Below are positions 45,367 to 55,927 of a DNA stretch of 64,000 nt, piece after piece. Source of the stretch: Ryuthela nishihirai (taxonomy: Eukaryota > Arthropoda > Arachnida > Araneae > Heptathelidae); NCBI GenBank assembly GCA_038380435.1, contig JAWZYU010000126.1, positions 701,202 through 765,201 on the forward strand, in the 5' to 3' direction. Under the pieces are notes generated by a model. The model saw only the letters and a list, made by a program, of their open reading frames with translations, ran no database searches and was not told the DNA's origin. The position numbers and the translations under genes are program-made. Each line of letters begins with the position of its first letter. Within the stretch, counting starts at the first letter, position 1.

Positions 45367-45935
45367 CTACGGAGGTCCAACCAGACCGTGCAATTTAGTT
45401 CTCCAAGCAAGTCTATCCTGAGCTACATCTACTGCATCTGGCCACTGCACACCAATTCTAATAAGGTCCTGTTTGACATTGTCTGCCCACCGCATCCTAG
45501 GTCTCCCCTTCTTTCTGAGGCCTTTAGGCACACTGTTCATAACCCTATTCGCCAATCTATAATTATTCATACGGGCAACATGGCCAAACCAACGGAGTCT
45601 CTCTCTGCACAATATGCTGCTTAAAGGAGGTTGCAAACTCCTATGCCTAATCTCATCATTAGTTACAAAGTTGAACCACCTACTGTCCAAGATACTGCGT
45701 AAGCATCTGGAATCAAAAGCATCTAGTTTCCTGTTATCTTGTTTACAAAGTGTCCAAGTTTCAATACCATAACTAACCCTAGAAAGAACCAAACTATTAT
45801 ACAGTCTAATTTTAGTCTTTAGGTGTATACGCCTATTTCTCCACACTCTCCATAGGTTCTTAAAAGTCCCGGCAGCAATCCCAATTCGTCTGTTAATCTC
45901 ATGCCGCACATCACCATTATCTGTTACTTAGCTAT
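45367..45935 (-). pseudogene. RTE-type LINE: C-terminal reverse transcriptase fragment
   Basis: An open frame of about 180 codons on the minus strand shows the conserved C-terminal region of RTE-like reverse transcriptases: HEINRRIGIAAGTFKNLW, LKTKIRLYNSLVLSRVSYG, ETWTL, the zinc-knuckle-like spacing around CLRSILDSRW, RLRWFGHVARM, and RKKGRPRMRWAD. It ends GLVGPP then stop. Everything upstream of this region is missing, as expected for a 5'-truncated insertion. The frame is intact over its length, so this copy is younger or less damaged than the one at 12-14 kb. The 3' flank carries a GAT microsatellite typical of RTE ends. It encodes no catalytic domain and cannot act alone. Confidence 0.85.
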
Positions 45936-46065
45936 AACGAAAAAAATTAATTTTGCATTGAAGACGTACTAATGAAATATCAGAATTCTCATTCTCAGAA
46001 CCTTTCAGTAGTTTCAGTTTCCACCGTTAGAGGGCCCTAAATTTGAAAATGAAATAGTCTATATG

Positions 46066-46616
46066 TTGGGTTATTTTACCTCTGAGTGGCACTTTTTTGC
46101 ACACCATGGGCTAAATGGCCAGGTCACAAGGACCCCGAAGGCTCAGAGAAGGTTGGGGGAGGGGACCCACTGGAATAGCTATTGGAGACAGAAGGTAGCC
46201 TCCCGTCAAGGCCATCCAGCGTGTTCTTTAACGTTGGGTTGTTTTACCTCTGAACGGCACTTTTTTTGCATACCATGGGCTAAATGGCCAGGTCACAAGG
46301 ACCCCGAAGGCTCAGAGAAGGTTGGGGGAGGAGACCCACTGGAACAGCTGTTGGGAGACAGATGGTAGCCTCCCGTCAAAGCCATCCAGCGTGTTCTTTA
46401 ACGTGCACAGGGTATGTCTCTCCCGCACACGAGGCCACGGCTTAACGTCCCATCCGACGGACGGCGGCCTTTCCAAGCCCATCGGTGTCCCCTACTGACC
46501 GTGGGCAGGGCGGGGAGTTTTGCAAGGATAGATCTCAACGCTGACCCAGCTGGGACTCGAACCTGGGAACTACAGATTGCGAGCCTGGAGCGCTACCGAC
46601 TGAGGGGGGGGGGGTC
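46066..46616 (-). mobile_element. SINE-A, two modules plus full unit
   Basis: Two 3' modules, body and a head that ends early in a run of G (46607-46616) in place of the usual CCACCCCCGCCCC. Confidence 0.9.
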
Positions 46617-47058
46617 AAGAGAGGGTTTATGGAAAAGGTGCGTGGGCATGAGACTAGATTTGGATTGTAGTATCACATTCTCTCTCCGTTTTAGAAATTT
46701 CGGGGGAATGGTCCTCTTGATCTCCCCCCCCCCCAATAAATCACCCCCTGATTCTGTAAATGTTGAGTCAGCATATCCCAATGTAACTGAATAGTATTAG
46801 TAAAAGAATAATGAAGCTATCTTTCTGTAAGATCTGTGGCTGTTAAGTCAAGTATTAGTGAGAGAAAATAATCACATTTCTGCAAAATTCCACATGCAGG
46901 AAAATAATTCTGTTACACCGGAGTAAAATCAATAGCAACTGTGAGCTACGATAAAGTTTTCATGTACGAAAACAGGCCATTGAGAAATTTAATCCTTGAA
47001 GAAAAACGCGAAATTGTATATTGGGAAAATACGTTCTGAAAATGAGACTGAAACAGTG
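46617..47058. other. Unique stretch, nothing recognised
   Basis: No gene seen. A run of C occurs near 46725. Confidence 0.5.
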
Positions 47059-47378
47059 TACAGTCGCTGAAAAATGTATATCCGAACACTATGGTTGATT
47101 ACAGAATTCAGAAAAAATATCTGGAGCGTGTACAGCAACTGTACACGCTCCAGTTACCGTTCACAGCAAACTGGAGCGTGTGCAGTTACTGCACACGCTC
47201 CAGTTTGCTGTGAACGGTAACTGCACACGCTCAATATTTCCGTGAGTGAGCCCACACGATCCAGGTCTTTGTGAGCTCACACGATTCAATGTACTGTGAA
47301 CATTAACCGCAACCGCTCCAGTTTGCTGTGAACGGTAACTGCACACGCTCAATATTTCCGTGAGTGAGCCCACACGAT
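47059..47378 (+). mobile_element. Palindromic MITE with 31-bp hairpin and 69-bp palindrome
   Basis: TACAGTCGCTGAAAAATG, a short arm ending at AAAAAATATCTGG, the hairpin, then the perfect 69-bp palindrome (47153-47221, loop TTA), then repeated GAGCCCACACGATCCAGG pieces. Confidence 0.83.
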
Positions 47379-47552
47379 CCAGGTTTAGAAATTAGCGATC
47401 TGGCAACCTTAGTGTCAAAAAAAAAGTATCCGAACACTATGGTCGATTACAGAATTCAGAAAAAATATCTGGCAACGAATTTTTTTTTAGAAATTAGCAA
47501 CCTTCGTGTCACGTGACACGAAGGTTGCTAATTTCTAAAAAAAAAATCGTAT
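47379..47552. mobile_element. Palindromic MITE, compact copy
   Basis: An arm fragment, then AAAAGTATCCGAACACTATGG and a short palindrome with centre GTGTCACGTGACAC and arms TTTTTAGAAATTAGCAACC. Confidence 0.8.
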
Positions 47553-48679
47553 ATATCCTTTTTTATCGTCTCCGTTTCAGTTTTTAAGTTTCTTTAAAGG
47601 GTTGCGATGGGAATGGTCCTTTTGTCTTTCTCCGATATATTTCCATTCTGATAAAATATATTTCCATTCTGAGAAATAAATATATTTCCATCCTATATTT
47701 CCATTCTGAGAAAATACGTAAATATTTCGTTTCGGTTTCGGTCCTTTAATTTTTCAAGAAATGTTTCTTACCATTTCTCTCTCATTCTCAACTTCAACTT
47801 GCATTGCAAATTATTTCTCTCCCAACTCCTATCAATTTTTTTTTGCCAATCTCCCTCTGTGATTGCGCAGACGCCGAGAAGATGAAAACCTTCACTTCCT
47901 CCTCCTCCTCCTCTTCAGCTCCCCGCATCTTCCTCCATCGCCATGAAAACCCAAAAAACAATCCAATGCTCGTTCTTACTTGTCTTCTTTTTCTTCTAGT
48001 CTCCTGGTAAACAAGCAAAGATGACTTTTGCAGCGCACGAAATATTGAGCGTGCTGCGTTTTACGGATCGTTTTGCCTCCTTCCTTATCCTTGTTCGTCG
48101 TGTTCTCCGTCTCCATGACAACAAGAACAACCCCATCTCTACCTAGACCAGCTTCTTTCGCTTTCCGAAAGAATGCAATAAAGAGATTCGCAATAGGACA
48201 TTTTCTGAAGCACAGATGAAGAGACTGGGACATAAATTCACCTCGGGCTTCGCGTTATGATTAAAAAAAAAGAAAAAATGGCTTCTTCTTCTTCTGTATA
48301 TCTCACCAATGACGAACAGCCTTTCCTAAACCTTGTACGAAGTTTTTTTTCTTCACTTTTAAAGACGCAAACAACAATCCTCTGATTGATTTTCTTGTTT
48401 CAGTGTTTTGTTGTTGATTCGTTTTGTTGATCATGGCGGGAAAACGAAAAACGCGACTTTTTCCCTCTTCTTTTGTCGATTTCTGAATCGAAATCGTCTT
48501 CAGAGCACGCCATTCGAAGTTGTTGCTTTCCGTGATGAGATGCACGATGTTTCGAACCTTCGCGAAATTGGTTTTTAACTTTTGAAATCATTACTGCCTT
48601 GAGAAATCGGACTGAGAATAAACAGACCTGAAATAATTTTTAATGCACTTATTTTTTTTTTATTGTTTTGTACCGTTTA
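47553..48679. other. Unique stretch, pyrimidine-rich
   Basis: TATATTTCCATTCTGA recurs three to four times at 47635-47712. No exon recognised. Confidence 0.45.
47896..47914 (+). repeat. (CCT)n microsatellite
   Basis: Six CCT units in a pyrimidine-rich stretch. Confidence 0.8.
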
Positions 48680-48837
48680 GGTTTGGGTTTTATTGTTTAA
48701 CCTCTGAAAGGCACTCTTATGCATCCAATGGGCTAAATGACTAGGTCACAAGAACCCCGGAGACTCAGTACTGGGTAGGGATAAGAGACAGATGGAAACC
48801 TTCTGTCACGTCAGATTGTCCTTAAACGTGCACAGGG
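48680..48837 (-). mobile_element. SINE-A, old diverged 3' fragment
   Basis: Recognisable only by CCTCTGAAAGGCACTC, AATGGGCTAAATGACTAGG and CTTAAACGTGCACAGGG. It is heavily mutated with deletions. Confidence 0.75.
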
Positions 48838-49116
48838 TTGGTTGGATTGTTTTACCTCTGAGCGGCGCTTTTTTGTACACCATGGGCTAAATGGCCAGGT
48901 CACAAGGACCCCGAAAGCTCAGAGAAGGTTGGGGGAGGGGACCCACTGGAACAGCTTTTGGGAGGCAGATGGTAGCTTTCCGTCAAGGCCATCCAGCGTG
49001 TTCTTTAACCTGCACAGGCTCTCCCACACATGGGACCACGGCTTAACGTCCTTTCCGTCGGACTGCGGCCTTTCCAAGCCCATCGGTGTCCCCTACTGAC
49101 CGTGGACAGGGAGTTT
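48838..49116 (-). mobile_element. SINE-A, head lost
   Basis: Tail, 3' module and most of the body, ending at GACCGTGGACAGGGAG. It is inserted directly next to the older fragment. Confidence 0.88.
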
Positions 49117-49144
49117 TAATGTTTTAAAAGGAGTTATGAATATT

Positions 49145-49246
49145 GTCTTTCTGCCGAGGTCTCGTCTTTCTCACAGATTCTTCTCTATGGTCTATTCTAA
49201 CTGAGCGACATATAATGACGAGCAGCTGCTTGAGAGGGAACTTATT
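49145..49246 (+). mobile_element. SINE-B, old 3' fragment
   Basis: Matches SINE-B at TCTGCCGAGGTC, TCTATGGTCTATT, and GAGCAGCTGCTTGAGAGGGA followed by ACTTATTTTT. It is diverged and headless. Confidence 0.6.
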
Positions 49247-49371
49247 TTTATCTACTTATATATCGATTTCAATGAATTGAAGAGAAAAGGGGTTCTCTGT
49301 ACTTCAAGCAAACGAAAGGAAGTCATCTCCATCTCACTAAGATGAGGTTCAAAAGAGAATATATAAAAAAA

Positions 49372-49568
49372 ATATAAATAAAATAAATACCCCCCTCAAG
49401 TAGCTGCTTGCCACAGAGGTCTGACAGGAGCCTGTCAGTTTATATGCCGTAGTAGAAGGTGTGTGAGGTTGGCAGGATCTCAGCAGAAAAACAACACGAA
49501 CATCCATGCCTTACCCGGGGCTCGAACCCAGGTCCCGTACATCAGTAGCCAAGCGCGCTAACTACTCA
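49372..49568 (-). mobile_element. SINE-B, near full length
   Basis: From the tail (AAATAAATACCCCCCTCAAG) to the head, ending at GCGCGCTAACTACTC, so only the first bases of the tRNA-like head are missing. Confidence 0.87.
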
Positions 49569-49655
49569 AGAATTATGTAATATATATAAATATATAATAT
49601 GAAACCGAATAGTTTATTTCCAAGTTGTCCCATCTTCTTTTAACCAGATCACATA

Positions 49656-50040
49656 GGGCGGGGGTGGCTCAGTCGGTAGCACACCAGGCTCGTAATCTGT
49701 AGTTCCCAGGTTCGAGTCCCAGCTGGGTCAGCGTTGAGATTTATCTCCGCAAAATTCCCCGCCCTGCCCACGGTCAGTAGGGGACACCGATGGGCTTGGA
49801 AAGGCCGCCGTCCGTCAGATGGGACGTTAGGCCGTGGCCCCGTGTGTGTGAGAGCCATACCCTGTGCACGTTAAAGAACACGCTGGATGACCTTGACGGG
49901 AGGCTACCATTTGTCTCCCAACAGCTGTTCCAGTGCGTCCCCTCCCCCAACCTTCTCTGAGCCTTCGGGGTCCATGTGACCTGGCCATTTAGCTCCATGG
50001 TGTGCAAAAAAAGTGCCGCTCAGAAGTAAAACAACCCAAC
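49656..50040 (+). mobile_element. SINE-A, full length with 12-bp TSD
   Basis: Perfect CCAGATCACATA at 49644-49655 and 50041-50052. Single-module copy close to consensus. Confidence 0.95.
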
Positions 50041-50052
50041 CCAGATCACATA

Positions 50053-50612
50053 TTAAAAATCATCGACTTATCCGCGAAAAGATTGTCTAAGAAAATAAAA
50101 CCCTCGAAACAATCGCTAAGTTGTTTCTTTTGGAAGAGATACATATCAGCTGAAGCATCAATCATCGTCGGATATAATTCCTTTTGACTCTAATACCGAT
50201 TCATTGGTTCAAGTCAACAAAGATGAAGACCCTCATTAGAAATCGCCGTCTCTGGACCTTTCTCTCTTACATAGCAACGGGTGCAAAAGATCATCCGTTT
50301 CCATGGCAACATAGTGATCAGCTCCGGCAACGATACCACTCAGAAAGGCAATTGATATAAGAAGCAGATTTGTCCACAGATATTTTCACCACTTATTCGA
50401 ATAATAGACAATGATCTTAGAGTATCTACAGAGTTCCCCTGAATTCATGGCGCAAACTTTGAGGGGATGGTAGTACACACCGAAACCACCAATATTCGTC
50501 ATAGAATATGCGGCCGCAAACCCAGTGAAAAGTCGGAAATGAAGGACAGACACAGAGGTTTCCAGAGTGACATTTATTGGAGATCATTACAACAGATGCT
50601 CGTAACCACCGA
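50053..50612. other. Unique stretch, nothing coding
   Basis: Holds the X-box-like motif at 50297. No exon recognised. Confidence 0.45.
50297..50310 (+). promoter_or_regulatory. RFX X-box-like motif
   Basis: GTTTCCATGGCAAC fits the imperfect palindrome bound by RFX factors (GTTGCCATGGAAAC on the other strand). It is 1.1 kb upstream of the KCNQ exon. Function is unproven; a 14-bp match can occur by chance. Confidence 0.35.
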
Positions 50613-51050
50613 GAATGCTGAGGTCATAGGTTATAGTTCATAGGTCATCAATTCGTTTGCGAAGTTCCAGGCAAAAGTTTGCCCATCACCTTCTCCATCG
50701 AAAGGTATGCCTAATTGGCTTCAGATATAAATCAAATGGTGAGTAAAAACCACAAAAGTGGGCCTTGGCGAATGCTGGGGTCATAGGTCATAGGTCATCA
50801 ATTCATTTGCGAAGTTCCAGGCAAAAGTTTGCCCATCACCTTCTCCATCGAAAGGTATGCCTAATTGGCTTCAGATATAAATCAAATGGTGAGTAAAAAC
50901 CACAAAAGTGGGCCTTGGAGAATGCTGCGGTCATAGGTCATAATTCCTGTTCCGATCCCTAGCTTCGCTTACGCATGTCCACGCCCACTCTTTCACCTCC
51001 ACCGGTTTGATGACCTATGACAACCGAATTGATGACCTATGACCCCAGCA
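50613..51050 (+). repeat. 150-bp tandem duplication with inverted flank
   Basis: A unit containing GAATGCTGGGGTCATAGGTC, CGAAGTTCCAGGCAAAAG and GTGAGTAAAAACCACAAAAG occurs twice (from 50613 and 50770; third partial from 50920). A reverse-complement piece (GATGACCTATGACCCCAGCA) lies at about 51030-51054. Confidence 0.85.
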
Positions 51051-51099
51051 TTCTCAGCGTCGCCGATGTGCGCGAAAAGCCCGGTGGAGGCGGAGGAGT

Positions 51100-51182
51100 G
51101 GCCACTACTTTCGCCATGTCCACGCCCACTCTGCACGCCACGACCACTACTTTCGCCATGTCCCCGCCCACTCTTCACACCG
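51100..51182 (+). repeat. Short GC-rich direct repeat
   Basis: CCACTACTTTCGCCATGTCC followed by CGCCCACTCT occurs twice, about 43 bp apart, and a related ACGCATGTCCACGCCCACTC lies at 50972. Open frames here are best explained by the repeats. Confidence 0.7.
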
Positions 51183-51427
51183 CAGCACGAGTGTTTCACG
51201 GTGATGACTGCTGCCACGTAGTGACACTATTTGGTACCAAAATGAAATGGTGGCATAATTCCAGATGTTTGTTAGTTTGGCGGGAAACGAATTGACAACT
51301 TTTTATCTTCGTATATAAGTATATATTTAGATCATCAATATTATTTTTACCATTACATAGAGATCAATTTCATTGAGTATTTATAGTGTTCGTCCTCATC
51401 CTCACGATCTTCTCTCCTTCTCTGCAG

Positions 51428-51518
51428 TTTCCTTATGGTGTTCCTGTGCCTGGTGTTAAGTGTTTTCTCTACCATTAAGGAGTTTGAAGACGTCAGCAGT
51501 GCCCTTCTACTGAAAATG
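51428..51518 (+). CDS. KCNQ: KCNQ-type (Kv7) potassium channel, internal exon encoding S1
   Basis: This is a single internal exon of 91 bp. It starts after a pyrimidine-rich acceptor (ctccttctctgcag) and ends ATG before the donor gtaagg. The first base completes a codon from the previous exon, then 30 codons follow to a codon boundary. The product contains CLVLSVFSTIKEFED, which is the S1 transmembrane segment and its extracellular end in Kv7 channels; the KCNQ2-5 type has CLVLSVFSTIKEYE. From memory, vertebrate KCNQ exon 2 is also 91 bp with the same phases, and KCNQ1 exon 2 also ends in Met. Kv7 subunits are six-segment tetrameric plasma-membrane K+ channels giving slow M-type or IKs-type currents. 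The preceding exon (N-terminal side of S1) and the next one (S2, with an FGVEYFVRIW-like motif) were not seen in the window, so the flanking introns are long. A 386-bp SINE-A sits 122 bp downstream in the intron. A processed pseudogene is unlikely because both splice sites are present. Confidence 0.87.
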
Positions 51519-51640
51519 GTAAGGGAACACTTCCCAGTTATGTTAAGAACTCTTTAATTTTAAACTTAATAATATGCTATCATTAAAATGGAATATGTAA
51601 ATTATCTGATATTTTCGTATTGAGTGCTACATGAGTCGAG

Positions 51641-52026
51641 TTGTTGGGTTGTTTTACCTCTGAGCGGCACTTTTTTGCACACCATGGGCTAAATGGCCAG
51701 GTCACATGGACCCCGAAGGCTCAGAGAAGGTTGGGGGAGGGGACCCACTGGAACAGCTGTTGGGAGACAGATGGTAGCCTCCCGTCAAGGCCATCCAGCG
51801 TGTTCTTTAACGTGCACAGGGTATGTCTCTCCCGCACACGGGGCCACGGCTTAACGTCCCATCCGACGGACGGCGGCTTTTCCAAGCCCATCGGTGTCCC
51901 CTACTGACCGTGGGCAGGGCGGGGAATTTTGCGGAGATAAATCTCAACGCTGACCCAGCTGGGACTCGAACCTGGGAACTACAGATTACGAGCCTGGCGC
52001 GCTACCGACTGAGCCATCCCCGCCCC
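51641..52026 (-). mobile_element. SINE-A, full length with 12-bp TSD, in KCNQ intron
   Basis: Perfect ACATGAGTCGAG at 51629-51640 and 52027-52038. It lies 122 bp beyond the donor site of the KCNQ exon, in antisense orientation to the gene. It is near consensus, so a recent insertion. Confidence 0.96.
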
Positions 52027-52038
52027 ACATGAGTCGAG

Positions 52039-52512
52039 ACAAGATTGATAAAATGAGAGGTTAATTTTGAACCAGAATGATTTTGATTCTAAAATTAAAA
52101 GTTATAAAATTTTATTTGAATTTCTAATCTCTACAGATTTATGGAACAGAATTTAAAAAATAAATAATTAAATAAGTAAATAAACAAAAACAAAAAGAGT
52201 AAAATGAAAAATTAACTAAAAAAGTATTATAGTTCATTATTTTTAAAAAATGTATAATGAGAAAGCCTGTATAAGGACCTCTCAAATATCTGTAACGTTG
52301 AATAAATAAATAAATAAATAAATGAGAGGTGGCTGAAAAAAAAACTAGTTTATTCACTTATTTTATTTTGTCGTTGCGCCTGTTTTTTTTGACTGCTAAT
52401 GATACTCTCTGATTGGCCATTTTTCCATACTCCGTTGGAAAGTATTAGCTGTGGTCTTTGAAAGGCCCCACCGCCAATCAGATCAACCTTGGTCTTGTAT
52501 ACAGGAGAATCA
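52039..52512. other. AT-rich KCNQ intron DNA
   Basis: Nothing recognised apart from the AAAT microsatellite. Confidence 0.5.
52301..52323 (+). repeat. (AAAT)n microsatellite
   Basis: About six AATA/AAAT units in AT-rich intron DNA. Confidence 0.85.
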
Positions 52513-52898
52513 GAGATGGAAGTGGCTCAATCGGTAGCGCACCAGGCTCGTACTCTGTAGTTCCCAGGTTCGAGTCCCGGCTGGATCAGCATTCAGATTT
52601 CTCTCCGCAAAACTTCCCGCCTTGCCCACGGTCAGTAGGGGACACCGATGGGCTTGGAAAGGCCTTCGTCCGTCGGATGGGACATTAAGCCGCCGTGGTT
52701 CTGTGTGCGGGAGAGCCATACCCTGTGCACGTTAAAGAACACGCTGGATGGCCTTGACGGAGACTGCCATCTGTCTCCGAACAGCTGTTCCAGTGGGTCC
52801 CCTCTCCCAACCTTCTCTGAGCCTTCGGGGTCCATATGACCTGGCCATTTAGCCCATGGTGTGCAAAAAAGTGCCGCTCAGAGGTAAAACAACCCAAT
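52513..52898 (+). mobile_element. SINE-A, full length
   Basis: Head begins GATGGAAGTGGCTCAATCGG. Substitutions are scattered through the body; the tail is ACAACCCAATC. Confidence 0.9.
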
Positions 52899-52933
52899 CT
52901 ACCCTTCCGCTATTCTGCAACACTGTCGGGTTC

Positions 52934-53303
52934 TTGGATTGTTTTACCTCTGAGCGGCACTTTTTTGCACACCATGGGCTAAATGGCCAGGTCACATGGA
53001 CCCCGAAGGCTCAGAGAAGGTTGGGGGAGGGGACCCACTGGAACAGCTGTTGGGAGACAGATGGTAGCCTCCCGTCAAGGCCATCCAGCGTGTTCTTTAA
53101 CGTGCACAGGGTATGGCTCTCCCGCACACGGGGCCACGGCTTAACGTCACATCCGACGGATGGCGGCCTTTCCAAGCCCATCGGTGTCCCCTACTGACCG
53201 TGGGCAGGGCGGGGAATTTTGCGGAGATAAATCTCAACGCTGACCCAGCTGGGACTCGAACCTGGGAACTACAGATTAGAGCCTGGCGCGCTACCGACTG
53301 AAC
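52934..53303 (-). mobile_element. SINE-A, head slightly truncated
   Basis: Near-consensus minus-strand copy whose head stops at TACCGACTGAAC. It lies tail to tail, 35 bp from the preceding copy. Confidence 0.92.
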
Positions 53304-53791
53304 GACCATTGCGCTACTGTCGAGAGTCATCCTGAAAGGACTGATTAGACATTTCCGATTTAAACAAACAAAAAATTAGCTAAGCCTCCATGTTGGCGGA
53401 AATTGCAGCCTTCAACAGTGCGAAATAAACTTAGAAAGAACTTACCATCGATTTTTGAAAATGACGAAACTGGGAGAGGGGAGCAAGCTATTAATAGTTT
53501 AGTGCATTGAATGACGAGGAAAAAATGTTATTCCCGAGTTATGAAACGGAGGTATTTTTGATGAACTCGAAAACAACGCTTCTAGTGTTACAAATATCCT
53601 AACTGTGAAGAGCGCCCCCTCGCGTAAATAATGTCTCACGACAGCAATTTACATTTTATTTATTAAAAGACAAAAAATTTCAGAGTTAGAGGTTTACATT
53701 ATTTTACAAATATCTTTATGTAACTGCTAATATTTTTAAAAAAAAGTACAGAAAAAAATCTGCAATTTATTTTGAATATACATAATATGGT
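53304..53791. other. AT-rich unique stretch
   Basis: No gene or repeat seen. Confidence 0.5.
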
Positions 53792-53803
53792 ACAAATAAT
53801 AGG

Positions 53804-54122
53804 TTGGGTTGTTTTACCTCTGAGCTACACTTTTTTGCACACCATGGGCTAAATGGCCAGGTCACATGGACCCTGAAGGCTCAGAGAAGGTTGAGGGGAC
53901 CCAGTGGAACAGCTGTTGGGAAACAGATGTAGCCTCTCGACAAGGCCATCCAGCGTGTTCTTTAACGTGCACAGGGTATGGCTCTCTCGCACACGGGGTC
54001 ACGGCTTAAAGTCCCATCCGACGGACGGCGGCCTTTCCAAGCCCATCGGTGTCCCCTACTGACCGTGGGCAGGGCGGGGAGTTTTGCGGAGATAAATCTC
54101 AACGCTGACCCAGCTGGGACTC
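53804..54122 (-). mobile_element. SINE-A, 5'-truncated, with 12-bp TSD
   Basis: Perfect ACAAATAATAGG at 53792-53803 and 54123-54134. The copy stops inside the B box (GCTGGGACTC), so it lost its head during insertion. It lies beside an older SINE-A relic. Confidence 0.94.
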
Positions 54123-54139
54123 ACAAATAATAGGAATGG

Positions 54140-54332
54140 ATAGTATTATTTTTACCTCTGAACAGCACTCTTCCGCACACAATGGGATAAATGGATAGGT
54201 GACGAGGACCCCCAAGAACCCAAATTTGGCAGGGGGAACGGTAGCCATTGAACAGCTGTTACGAAACGGATGGAAACATTCCTTCGAGGCCATCCACTGT
54301 GTTCTTTAACGTGTATAGGGTATTTTGTTTTG
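54140..54332 (-). mobile_element. SINE-A, old diverged fragment
   Basis: Shows ACCTCTGAACAGCACTC, CACAATGGGATAAATGG and GTGTTCTTTAACGTG with many changes, ending around GGGTATTTTG. Confidence 0.8.
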
Positions 54333-54345
54333 AGTACAATTCTAG

Positions 54346-54718
54346 CGGGGCGGGGGTGGCTCAGTCGGTAGCACGCCAGGCACGTAATCTGCAGTTCCCA
54401 GGTTCGAGTTCCAGCTGGGTCTCCGCAAAATTCCCCGTCCTGTCCTCGGTCAGTAAGGGACACCGATAAGCTTAGAAAGACCACCGTCCGTTGGATGGGA
54501 CATTAAGCCGTGGCCCGTGTGCGGAAGAGCCATACCCTGTGCACGTTAAAGAACACACTGGATGGTCTTGACGGGAGGCTACCATCTGGCTCCCAACAGC
54601 TATTCCAGTGCCCCCCCCCCCTCTTCCAACCTTCTCTGAGCCTTCGGGATCCTTGTGACCTGGCCATTTAGCCCATTGTGTGCAAAAAAGTGCCGCTCAG
54701 AGGTAAAACAACCCAACC
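54346..54718 (+). mobile_element. SINE-A, full unit with small deletion
   Basis: Head and B box are intact. The copy lacks CAGCGTTGAGATTTAT after the head. A run of C replaces GTGGGTCCCCTCCCCC near 54610. Confidence 0.9.
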
Positions 54719-54777
54719 CTCACTATTCGGAATGCGATGGGACTGGGACAAAAGTCGTAGCCGCTTCGATTAGTTGT

Positions 54778-55160
54778 TTTGGGTTGTTTTACCTCTGAGC
54801 GGCACTTTTTTGCACACCATGGGCTAAATGGTCAGGTCACATGGACCCCGAAGGCTCAGAGAAGGTTGGGGGAGGGGACCCACTGGAACAACTGTTGGGA
54901 GACAGATGGTAGCCTCCCATCAAGGCCATCCAGCGTGTTCTTTAACGTGCACAGGGTATGGCTCTCCCACACATGGCACCACGGCTTAACGTCCCATCCG
55001 ACGGACGGCACCTTTCCAAGCCCATCGGTGTCCCCTACTGACCGTGGGCAGGGCGGGGAATTTTGTGGAGATAAATCTCAACGCTGACCCAGCTGGGACT
55101 CGAACCTGGGAACTAGAGATTACGAACCTGGCGCGCTACCGACTGAGCCATCCCCGCCCC
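54778..55160 (-). mobile_element. SINE-A, full length
   Basis: Near-consensus minus-strand copy from TTTTGGGTTGTTTTACC to GAGCCATCCCCGCCCC. Confidence 0.92.
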
Positions 55161-55298
55161 TGATGCAGCCCGCTTCCGACCCGAAAACAACAACTGTGAG
55201 TTACATCCCAGCGCAAAAACACACTTAATACATAGAAATTATACAATAATAAATGTACAATATATCAATAAATAAATAAACATAAAATTCGGGGGACA

Positions 55299-55414
55299 TG
55301 ACAATGCTACCGCTACAGCACCAATGGCTAATCTTTTATTAGAATGCTACCACTACGGCTAACTTTTTATTAGAATGCTACCTCTACACTACCAATGGCT
55401 AACCTTTTATTAGA
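55299..55414 (+). repeat. Short tandem repeat, three units of about 35-42 bp
   Basis: Three imperfect copies of ATGCTACCRCTAC, CACCAATGGCTAA, CTTTTTATTAGA. The middle unit lacks the CACCAAT part. Confidence 0.75.
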
Positions 55415-55927
55415 TTGTGTGACCTTATAAACTTTCCTGATTTTTTTTATTATTATTTGATTCGCACAGTGGCGCCATCTATCCGGGAAGTGGACAACTC
55501 TCTTGCCTCATACAGATGGAATTAATATTTGTCACTCACGGTCATGTTTTTTTTTAGCTTATTATTACAATTACACTATTGATTGGGTAGAAATTCATAT
55601 TCTTTTGTCTTAAATAAAAATTCAAGTTTATTTTGGAAATCAAAATCAAAGTAAATATATATATATTCATAGGGATCACACGCTTCCATTAAGGAAATGA
55701 AAAAGGGGGAATTTGTTGAGAAGTGAGTTGAGTTGTTCCATCTCTGATCGCAGAGGACGTACCCAGGATGTCCAGACAGTTTCCTCCCCCCCTCCCACTG
55801 AAAATCCTGTCTTCTTATACGGAATCTCATACTTGTTTACCTGCTTCGAAATCCAAAACAGGTGTTTTTTGTATAATTTTATTTTAGCCCCCTAATATAT
55901 GTATCTAATATATATATATGTCGGACA
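55415..55927. other. AT-rich unique stretch
   Basis: No exon recognised; an 84-codon minus-strand open frame (55576-55830) has no domain. Confidence 0.5.
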
